16,308 nucleotides of DNA from Pavlovales sp. CCMP2436 (lineage: Eukaryota > Haptophyta > Pavlovophyceae > Pavlovales). Positions 7,235-15,700 of the stretch are shown here, one piece after another (the stretch's first letter is position 1; each line of letters starts with the position of its first letter). The DNA is taken from NCBI GenBank assembly GCA_026770615.1, contig MU631381.1:72509-88816 (forward strand). The letters are read 5' to 3'. The notes beneath the pieces were generated by a model. That model saw nothing but the letters and a program-made list of their open reading frames with translations. It was not told the origin of the DNA and did no database searches. The position numbers and the translations under genes are program-made.

Positions 7235-7396
7235 ATGGGGGGCATGACGGCGCGGCGCGGTGTCGGCGGCACGCAAAAGATGGTGGCGCTGATCTGCATC
7301 AACGTGTCCAACTGCGTGTGCCACTCCGTCTACTCGGTGCTCGCCTCCTTCTTCCCGCAGGCGGCGGCCAAGAAGGGGCTGACGGCCGGACCTTCA
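7235..7396 (+). CDS. First exon or truncated 5' fragment of a major facilitator superfamily transporter
   Basis: From ATG 7235 the frame reads MGGMTARRGVGGTQKMVALI, then CINVSNCVCHSVYSVLASFF and PQAAAKKGLTAGPS; a second in-frame ATG is at 7244. A short basic N-terminus, a first membrane helix with Asn/Ser, and an SVLASFFPQAAAKKGLT loop are typical of transmembrane helix 1 of drug/H+ antiporter or SLC18B1-like MFS proteins. The frame stops at TGA 7409. The only nearby donor is TTCA|GTTGCC after 7396 (phase 0), which is weak. A MITE begins 50 bp further on and I found no later MFS exons before the window's next gene. It may therefore be an exon with a long intron outside my recognition, or a 5' relic cut off by insertions. 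Confidence 0.55.
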
Positions 7397-7446
7397 GTTG
7401 CCAAAAATTGAGCCGTGTTGGCTCCAAAAAGGAAATTCTGGGCATA

Positions 7447-7613
7447 CAGGGGATCGCGGGCGATAAGAACGGCGCTTTCTGAGGCTGAGGCTGAGTTTCT
7501 GAGCAAATTACATACAAGCAATGCTTAAAGTTGCTTAAATTGCATACAAACAATGCAAAAAAAAGAGGCTCAGTTTCTTAACACGACGGTTACTTATTGC
7601 CCGCGATCTCCTG
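7447..7613. mobile_element. 167-bp MITE (Tc1/mariner-like), copy 1
   Basis: Terminal inverted repeats start CAGGGGATCGCGGGCGATAA on the left, and the right end is the complement of CAGGAGATCGCGGGCAATAA. The TIRs extend about 28 bp. The element is flanked by TA on both sides (7445-7446 and 7614-7615), the target duplication of Tc1/mariner elements. The interior has GAGGCTGAGGCTGAG and a repeated CAAACAATGC motif and no ORF. Confidence 0.88.
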
Positions 7614-7666
7614 TATATGACACACTGTGACACGTCCTCGATATCCGAGTATGACAAGTTTAATGT

Positions 7667-7702
7667 CAGGGGGTATCGCGGGTAATAAGAAGGGCGATTT
7701 TG
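7667..7702 (+). mobile_element. Solo MITE terminal repeat
   Basis: CAGGGGGTATCGCGGGTAAT and following bases closely match the MITE left end, but the interior is unrelated and no matching right end follows. It may be a related element with a different core, or a fragment. Confidence 0.6.
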
Positions 7703-7790
7703 ATACCACATGGCCACACAAACCTTCTCGGGACGCACAGACGGCCGGGACCCGAAAAACTGATGATAGCGAGGGGAAAATAGTTCGATA

Positions 7791-7957
7791 AAGGGAATCG
7801 CGGGCAATAAGAACGGCGCTTTTTGAGGCTGAGGCTGAGTTTCTTAGCAAATTACATACAAACAATGCTTAAAGTTGCTTGAATTGCATACAAACAATGC
7901 AAAAAAAAGAGGCTCAGTTTCTTAACACGACGGTTTCTTATTGCTCACGATCCCCTG
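7791..7957. mobile_element. 167-bp MITE (Tc1/mariner-like), copy 2
   Basis: Same length and orientation as copy 1 and near-identical throughout the interior. It is flanked by TA at 7789-7790 and 7958-7959. The outermost left base is A instead of C and a few TIR positions differ. The right end is GATCCCCTG. Confidence 0.9.
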
Positions 7958-8132
7958 TAACATTAGCTGCACGGAAGGTATAGCGTCCGCGTGTCTGTAT
8001 CACGAGCGGAGAACTTATCACACCCTTGGTAATGACAACGTTGATTTTGGTTTGGGAGGCAGAACCTTGGATAGCTCTAAGCCCATGCTCGGGGGACACA
8101 CGGACGCTATGTATTCCGTGCAGCTACTGTTA
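7958..8132. mobile_element. Foldback element with ~35-bp terminal inverted repeats
   Basis: The left arm TAGCTGCACGGAAGGTATAG and following bases (7964-7995) are matched by the reverse complement of 8095-8126, with few mismatches. Pairing extends outward to TAACA/TGTTA. The interior of about 100 bp has no ORF. The TIR is unrelated to the adjacent 167-bp MITE, which it directly abuts, so it is a second family. Confidence 0.8.
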
Positions 8133-8459
8133 GCGACCTGAATTTCGAGTACAGATTTGAACCCGCCCGCCGCGCCACCGGGCGATTGTGGTTTAAAAAA
8201 AGCAGGTACCCCTCTGGCAAAAGGTCCGGTCGCGGCGTATCCGCCCCGCTCCCTCCGCGGTGCGGGCCCGCTGAGGACTTGAGTTGGTGCTCGTGCGTGC
8301 AAAGCTCTCAAAGAGCCACGTCTCCGCACGCTCGTCGACACGGACGATACCAATATCGTGTAGGCTGGTACGCGCGTTGGAGGCAGAGTAGCGGGCCAAT
8401 GTGTGTGTGCAATCATATAGCGTGCCACTCGCCCGCGTGCTCGCACGGTGCGAGTGGCG

Positions 8460-8641
8460 CACGTGCGATTCATCTCCAGATGACGCGCGAGGGCTGATTC
8501 GGAGGTGACGTAAAGGGCGAATTTACTCAAGTGACGCGCGCGTGAGTGGACATCAGAATGGAGACACGCAGGGCGGGCGGAAGGGATGCGCAGGACGGGC
8601 TCAGAGGAGGCATATCGGGGGCTGAATGGCAAGCCCGTCAC
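8460..8641 (-). pseudogene. Possible decayed C2H2 zinc-finger coding sequence
   Basis: On the minus strand one frame contains HLSKFALYVTSESALARHLE, resembling a finger of the type YxTSxSALxRH but lacking the cysteine pair. The surrounding frame does not preserve regular finger spacing. I treat it as a remnant at best, grouped with the clearer finger at 8775-8867. Confidence 0.25.
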
Positions 8642-8774
8642 TCAAAAAGGACCCATATTGCGCTCTATGCGCAACATTCTGCTCATTACCCGCCTTCCCT
8701 GAGAGTGGCTAGCAGATAGGGAAAAGAAGAAACGCCTGATAGGACGCTAAAACAACCCCCCCTCCTCCTCCCCC

Positions 8775-8867
8775 AGGCCGAACGCCGCTGTGCGTCGTGA
8801 GGTGGCTCGTGGTACTGGCCCAATATTCGCACCCCGGCTCGTCGCACGCGTGCGGCCGCTCGCCGCT
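8775..8867 (-). pseudogene. Degenerate C2H2 zinc finger
   Basis: The minus frame reads SGERPHACDEPGCEYWASTT followed by SHLTTHSGVRP. The linkers SGERP and SGVRP and the CxxxxC and HxxxH pairs are those of a C2H2 finger. However, only eight residues separate the second Cys from the first His instead of about twelve, and the preceding finger end is also shortened (RKCVRSGERP). A Gly-rich stretch and then non-coding sequence follow. This is a broken array fragment, possibly a relic of a multi-finger gene. Confidence 0.5.
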
Positions 8868-9099
8868 GCGCACGCACTTGCGCGGCTTGCCCACGCCCGC
8901 TGCGCTCCGAGCCCCGAGTCGGCCATTCGTGGCCCCATCAACGACCAACCAGTACGCGCTCGAGAGTTCTTGCCCACGAATCGTGCCCTCGAGAAGCAAG
9001 CCGTCGCTCAGCCTGCCCTACGCGAGCTCTTAACCGTCGTAAGCTCTCGACCACCGGCGCCCCAGCCTCTGGGGGCGTTGGTTAGATAAAATCGGAGTA

Positions 9100-9630
9100 T
9101 CGAAAATTCAAAATTTAAGGTTCGTCGGCGGGCTTGGCGTCGGCCTAAAAAATGAAAACAGTATACAACGGCGCTAGATATTAATAGATATCTGATATGA
9201 TGAATCACAATTACAATAGTTACTGTTAGTTGAATAATAATACGTAAGAAAAAATTGCTCTGCAGTGTGCGGCAGAAGACTCGCGTTCACACAATATTTA
9301 GTTTTTGTTACTCATCCTGTTAGAACTAGAAGACTCGTACTGAAGAGAAATATTCAAGATTACAATTTATTTTTCACTCTTTCAGTCCTTGACAGTAAGT
9401 CACTCAGTCTCAGACGCCAACCTGAATCCCTAACCTTTGTTGTTATACGCCCTTGCCCGGGCACACTACCGGAGATCCATCGGCACGCGCGGTGGCGCCC
9501 AAGCCAGCGCAGCCGACTAAGGCACGCAGCAGGCAATGGGCGACGCAGCGCTCAGACCAGCACAACATTCAGAACAGTCAGACACCAGCTTGAATCCCTA
9601 TCAGTAACATAAATACTCATGTATAGCGCG
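9100..9630. other. AT-rich stretch without a gene; 3' flank of the LRR gene
   Basis: No supportable ORF. It contains two relatives of a short repeat (CCTGAATCCCTAAC near 9421 and CAGCTTGAATCCCTATCAG near 9587) and two copies of AGAAGACTCG (9277 and 9329). As the region just downstream of the stop at 9631 on the minus strand, it should hold the 3' UTR. No canonical AATAAA stands out close to the stop in gene orientation. Confidence 0.5.
9573..9610 (+). repeat. Short dispersed repeat, inverted with respect to 12909-12949
   Basis: ACAGTCAGACACCAGCTTGA followed by ATCCCTATCAG matches the reverse complement of 12909-12949 at most positions. One copy is in the 3' flank of the LRR gene, the other in one of its introns, in opposite orientation. 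Confidence 0.65.
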
Positions 9631-11049
9631 TCACGCCGCCACTGCCGGGCTATACGGCAGCAGCTGCCCGCGCCGTGCACCCGAGGCGGAGGGAGGCCGC
9701 TGCCCACTACTGCCGCCGCCGAGCTCGCTGTCGAGCCGGCTCAGCTCCGCCTGGATGGCGAGCCGCCTCGTTTCCAGCTCGAGGGCCGCGTCGCGCCGGC
9801 TGGCGCCGCGGCTGCCCGCCGCAAGCGAGAGTAGCAGCGGCGCAGGGCTTGGCGGCGGGGCGGGCGCAGCGGACACCCGCGGGTACGGCGACGGGAGCGG
9901 CTCCCTCATCTCCGCGTCGGGAGCAGCCGAGCCCTGCTCGTGCGCGTCGCGCCCCGCGTCGGTCGGAAGCTTCTCCGCGGGCGTGGTGGCGGCGGCGGCG
10001 GCGGGCGTGCGCGGCTGCCGCTGCTCGGACAGCGACACGCGCGCGGGCCTGCCAGCGCCCACCGCCGCCGCCGCTGGCGCAGCGCGTGCGGGCGAGCGCG
10101 AGCGCGCGCCGACCGCACGGAGGGCGCCGCCCACCGTGCCCGCCGCGCCCCCCGCGCCCGCCGCGCCCGCGCCCGCACCCGCGGCGGCGGCGAGCGCGTC
10201 CCGCTCGCGGCGGACGTGCGCGAGGTGTGAGCGCTCGGAGGCCGCGCGCTCGGCCAGCGTGCTATACTCGGCGCGCAGCGTGCGAAGGCTCACGCCGAGC
10301 TCGGAGGCGCGCGCCGCGTCGGCTGAGCCGGCGGCAGCTGCGTGCGCGCGGCGCATGCTAAACACCGCGCCGCGCCAGCTGCACACCGCGCGCGTGAGGC
10401 GCAACGCGCGCGCGGGCGAGGCCTTCGCGCCGAGCAGCGCGCGCAGCCGGTGCGCGCGCGCCGCGGCCAGCGCCTTGGCGAGGCGGTCGGCGCGTCTGCG
10501 CTCGCGCTCGGCCAGCGCGGACGCCTTGGCCGCCTCGGTGCGCGCGCCCTCGCCGGCGGCTAGGAAGGCGGCGCTGGCCTCGGCGAGCTGCGCGGCGAGG
10601 GCCTCGGCCTTGCCGCGCGCGACGGCCGCGCCCAGCCGCTCGGCGGCCGACACGCGCTGCGCCTCACGCTCACGCACCAACGCCGCCGACGCCGCCGCCT
10701 CGGCCGTCTCCGCGCGCTGCTGCGCCTGCTGCTGCTGCGCCTGCTGCTGCTGCGCCTGCTGCTGCTGCGCCTGCTGCTGCTGCGCCTGCTGCTGCCTGCC
10801 CTCCGCGTGCGCCTCGCGGCCGGCGACCGGAGGGAGGGGCGCCTCCTTCCCGGGCGAGGAGGGGGCGGAGGCCCTCCCATCCCCTCCGCCCCTCCCCTCC
10901 GCCACGTCTGCCTTGGCGTCGCCGGCGGAATGATGACGGGCGCTGCGTGCGTTCAGCTGCTGCGCCTGCTGCGCCTGCTGCGCCTCGAGCCGCGCCTGCT
11001 GCTTGGCGGCGCGCGCGCTCAGCTCGGCCAGCTGCACGCGCAGGGCCGC
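9631..11049 (-). CDS. LRR/coiled-coil gene exon 12 (terminal)
   Basis: 1419 nt including TGA at 9633-9631, after acceptor GTACCCGCAG|GCGGCC. It encodes 472 residues: AALRVQLAELSARAAKQQ, an AQQQQ pentad run, Ala/Arg/Glu coiled coil with SWRGAVFSMRRA, a Pro/Ser-rich stretch, and a last short coiled coil (ALELETRRLAIQAELSRLDS). Confidence 0.9.
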   Translation of the reverse strand, partial: AALRVQLAELSARAAKQQARLEAQQAQQAQQLNARSARHHSAGDAKADVAEGRGGGDGRASAPSSPGKEAPLPPVAGREAHAEGRQQQAQQQQAQQQQAQQQQAQQQQAQQRAETAEAAASAALVREREAQRVSAAERLGAAVARGKAEALAAQLAEASAAFLAAGEGARTEAAKASALAERERRRADRLAKALAAARAHRLRALLGAKASPARALRLTRAVCSWRGAVFSMRRAHAAAAGSADAARASELGVSLRTLRAEYSTLAERAASERSHLAHVRRERDALAAAAGAGAGAAGAGGAAGTVGGALRAVGARSRSPARAAPAAAAVGAGRPARVSLSEQRQPRTPAAAAATTPAEKLPTDAGRDAHEQGSAAPDAEMREPLPSPYPRVSAAPAPPPSPAPLLLSLAAGSRGASRRDAALELETRRLAIQAELSRLDSELGGGSSGQRPPSASGARRGQLLPYSPAVAA

Positions 11050-12156
11050 CTGCGGGTACGCAGGTGCAGGGAGGGAGGAGGGGGTGGAGGAGGGGGGGGC
11101 GGGGGAGCGCGTCAGCTGAGCGTCGTCGAAAGAAGTGCAGCACGCGCACGAGTGCCCACCGTACGCTGCGAGCCCAGCGGCAGTGTCTGTGCGCCGGTGT
11201 GTCGGTGAGTCAGTGAGTCAGCGTGTCAATGTCCCTGGTGCCCGTGAGATCGTGCCTCCCCCCGGCGCCCCCGCGATCGGGCTAGCACGAGATGGGGGGG
11301 GAGGGGGAGAGAGAGAGAGAGAGGGAGGGAGGGAGAGAGGGAGGGAGAGAGAGGGGGGGGATGGAGAGAGGGAGAGGGAGAGCGAGAGGGAGAAAGGGAG
11401 GGAGGTAGGGAGGGAGGGAGAGGGAGAGAGCGTACCTCTGCTCATTATTCTTATCATAATTACAATGATCATGAGTTTGATGAGTATGATGAGTATGATC
11501 ATCATTCCTATTATTCTCAGTATTCTTGCTGCTGTCGTTACCTCCGCGCCTCTTCCCCGCGCGAGCTCTCTGGCCACCTCCGCCGCGCGCTGGCGTTCCG
11601 CCGCCTGCTCCGCACCCGCCCCGCTGCGCGCGTCCGCCAGTGCAGCCAGTGCACCTCTCAGCCGGGTGGCCTGCGCCCCCGTCACCGCGCGCGCCCAGGC
11701 ACGCAGCGCCACCGCCAGCGCACCTGCGAGGGCGTGCGACAGGACCTGCGCGCAACATAATTTATATTCATAATTATAATTAGTAGTTATAATTATAATT
11801 ATAATTGTATATATAATTGCATGAATAATTTCAATGAGTTCTTTGAGTAGCAACCGGGGTTATAAGACTCGCCATGAAAGAAGGATGACCGAAATGAGCA
11901 TTCGTAATATTAAATTTGTTATCACCGACTCGAGCGCGATAACCCGCGTCTGCTGCTGCGCCTGCTGCTGCGCCTGCTGCAGCGAACTGAACTGCGCCAC
12001 CTAATAATAATAATAATAATAATAGTAATACTGATGATTATGATGATGATGATGAAGATGATGATGATAATGATGATGATGATGATGATGATGAGGATGA
12101 TTATGATGATGAAGATAATGATGATGATAATGATGATGATTATGATAATGATAATG

Positions 12157-12215
<59 letters not shown>

Positions 12216-12693
12216 AACGATGATGATGATGGTGATGGTGATGATGTAAATTACTTGAGATTCTAAAAATAATATCAATTTTATTCTTGTTAGTAATATT
12301 ATTATTATTTATTAGAGCAAAGCAAACTGCGCCACCTATGATCACTATTATTGTTATAATAATAGTGATTCTAAATATAACTATTGTTATTTGTATGATT
12401 AGAAGTATGACTATAAGCAGTATTATACGTATTAAAATATTTATACTTTTTATGCAGGCTCACCAGCTGGAAGCGGGCCGCTGTTATAAAGATTCATAAT
12501 TGAGGCTGTTATAAATTTTTTAAATAGTATAAATATTATGATGCATCGATCTTACGAGCATCGTTACCAGCTGCAAGTGACTATTAAATATTATGAATTA
12601 CGATGATGAATGTGTGATGCACTGATCTTCTCGTTACCAGCTGGAAGCTTCTGCTGCATGATTAACAGTCGAGATTGTTATTAAGATGATTAT

Positions 12694-12773
<80 letters not shown>

Positions 12774-15700
12774 TCTCGTTACCAGCTGGAAGCGGGCTTC
12801 CGCTGCGTCATGTCTCGCGTCGGCCGCTACCACCATCTCCTCCATCGCTTCCGCCGCCGTCGCCGCCTAAAAATTAAAAATGATTTTGGTTGATGTTGTT
12901 ATTGCTACATATTTCTGATAGAGATTCAAGCTGGCGCCTGACTGTCCTGGAAGCCATTGCTACATATGATACTACTGCTGCTGCTGCTACTACAACTACT
13001 AGCAACAATAACATCAATAAGAAGAAGAATTACAATTCTTACCGACTGGGCGAGCACAAGGTCATGCCCGAACGCCTTTGGGCTGCAAGTCGGGGGACAT
13101 CAAAAGAACTAAAAAGAAAGAAAAAAAGTGGCACTCGTACGATAAGTTGGTGATTTTATTGTTGATTAGGTATTAAGTGTTAGGTAATAAGTACTTTTGT
13201 GATCGTACCACTGCGGATATCATGAAAGCCACCTCCCTCGACGCCTAGGGCATTAACGGGTGTGCTGAAGGGGCATACTAACTAACTAACTAACTTACCG
13301 CCTGGGGCACTTCGCTGTCCGCCGCCAGCTGTCTAATATATACTTCTTATTTTGTTTAATTATACTTACCGCCGCCAGCTGTAATGCCGCAAGCCGCCAG
13401 TGCGAGAGCGCACTCAGCACACCTGAGAATCCGTATTATAATGATATAATATGAGAATTCGTATGATAATTAATTAGAATGAGAATCATGATTTGGAGGA
13501 CACACCTAACAATCCGTATTATAATTATATAATATGAGAACCAGTGTGATAATTCATTCGAATGAGAATCATGATTTGGAGGGCACACCTGACAACCCGT
13601 ATTCGAATTATATAATGTGAGAGTCGTGAGTTTGATGATAGATACCACTCAATTGCTATTATATTATTATTATGGAAATTGCAAGACTAGTGATTAGAAT
13701 GATGATTGATGGAAATTTCAAGAATAGTGATTATACTGATGCCTATTCTTATCAGGCTGGTGATTACGCGATACTTCTTCCGCGTATTCTTCCTCTTAGT
13801 TAGCGAGTGCGATAAAAATAACAATAACAATAGCAATAACAACACCTCCCCCTCTTCCCACACACACTGAGAGCCTAACTGCTGCTTTTGTTTATAGTAG
13901 TTCATTTAACGCAGTGTGCGACAAAAAGACCAATAACAACACCTCCTGTTCTTGTGCTGCAGGCTGCGATCATAATAAGTTCATGACAACAACATCCCCC
14001 CCCCCCTTCCTTACCCCCCCCCCCCCCACCCACCCACACACACATCGAGGGTGCATGCGAGGTGCTGCCCGCTCAGCAGCAGAAGGACAAGAAGGAGAAG
14101 CAGCAGCAGCAGTAGCAGCAGCAGAAACAGCAGAAACAGCAGAAACAACAGAAACAGCAGAAGGAGAAGAAGCAGCAGCAGAAGGTGAAGCAGAAGAATA
14201 CCTAGCGCCTGGCTGTGCCGCAGGGTGCGTACGAGGTGTAGCCCGCTCAGCACCACCACGCCGCGCCGCGCGCCCGCCGCCTCCTCCCCCTCCGCAGCAC
14301 ACATCTGTCATTAGTACAGGAATCATCATCATCATCATCATCGTCATCATCATCATCATCATCATATCAGTATGTTCTATTTTCTGATCCTCCCCTTCCG
14401 CAGCACACGTCTGTCATGATGAGTATTATCAGTATAAGAAGAATAGGAATATCATTCTGTTATTCGACCCTTCTCCTCCGCAGCATTAGTTGTTATTACT
14501 ATTATTATTAGCTATGATTGTTGTTGTTACTACAGCGTCTGCGTGCACATAACAATCATAATCATCACAATCATCACAACCATAATAATTACAATCATCA
14601 CAATCATAACACTCATTTCACCTGCGCGAGCGCCACCGCGTCCGCGTGCACCGCCTTCGCCCTGAGCCGCCACTCCAGCACCTCAGCCCGCGCGGCCGCC
14701 AGCGCCTCGGCCGATTCCCGCTCGCGCACCGCCCGGCGCAGCATGACGGCCTCCTCCGCGCGCACCAACTCGAAGGCGCGCGTCTCAACGGAGAGGGCGG
14801 ACGCGGCTGCGGCGTCGGCGCGCGCGCGCTCGGCTGACAGCTCGGCTTCGAGGTGCGCGCGCTCGGCGTGTGCTTGCTCGAGTGCTTCGCGCGCGTCGGC
14901 CGAAAGGCCCCCGGCTGCTCTCGGGGGGCCGGGCGGCGAGCGCCCAGGAGGTGCTGCGCTGAGTCTAGGAGGGTCAGTGTCCGATCTGCCGGTGTCCGCC
15001 CTCCCGGTGTCCTCTCCCGCTTCGGTCTGCGCACCCACGTCGCAAGGCGGGGAGATGGTCTGCGCCGCCGCCTCGCGTGTCAGTCGCCTGGGCGCGCGCG
15101 GCGGCGGCGTGGCCCACGCGGAGGTGCTTGCGACCTCGAGCAGCCACGCGCTAGCGTCCGCGTCGACCGTTGCGTGCTGGTGCAACGCTCTCGGCTGCAG
15201 CGCTCCTCGCTCCCGCTCGCTCTGCCGCTCGCTGCCGTCCGCTCGCCGCTGCCCGCTCTCCGCTCGGTGCGCGGCCGGACGCACGGGCGGCCGTGGGTCG
15301 GTGGACCACTCGCTCGCGCGCGGCGCGGCCGCCCAGCTGTCCCCGCCGTAGCTCTCGCTGGCTCTGTCCCTCCCCCGTTCTCTGCCCGTCTCCCTGCCCC
15401 TGCCTGCCGCAAGGACGCCCGCGCCGAGCGCAGCGAGTGCCGCGACGGCGGCCACCGCACCGGGTGACTCCTCGCCGCGCGCACGCGAGAGAAACACGGC
15501 CGATGGCAGCATCGGCGGCGCCTTCGGAAGCGGCTCGCCGAGCTGCCAAAGCGCCTCGGCCTCCGCCTCGTCGACGAGGTTGAGGCGTGCGTCGATACGC
15601 AGTGGAGACCCGCGCGCGCCGCGGCCTCCCGCGCCCGCCGGGCCGAGGCGCGCGCGCGCGAGCTCGACGAGCGCCTGCACGCCACGCCTGCGCACCGAGT

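Noticed and set aside
9675..10933. Long plus-strand open frames opposite exon 12
   Set aside because: High GC leaves antisense frames open by chance. Only the minus frame is coiled coil, begins at a good acceptor and joins in phase to the upstream exons.
12001..12260. Long Met-, Ile- or His-rich open frames
   Set aside because: Same cause: an AAT/GAT array between two well-supported exons.
12909..12960. Possible extra exon MASRTVRRQLESLSE in LRR-gene intron 6
   Set aside because: Exons 6 and 7 already join in phase 0, the candidate has no good flanking donor, and the same sequence recurs inverted near 9573-9610, so it is better explained as a dispersed repeat.
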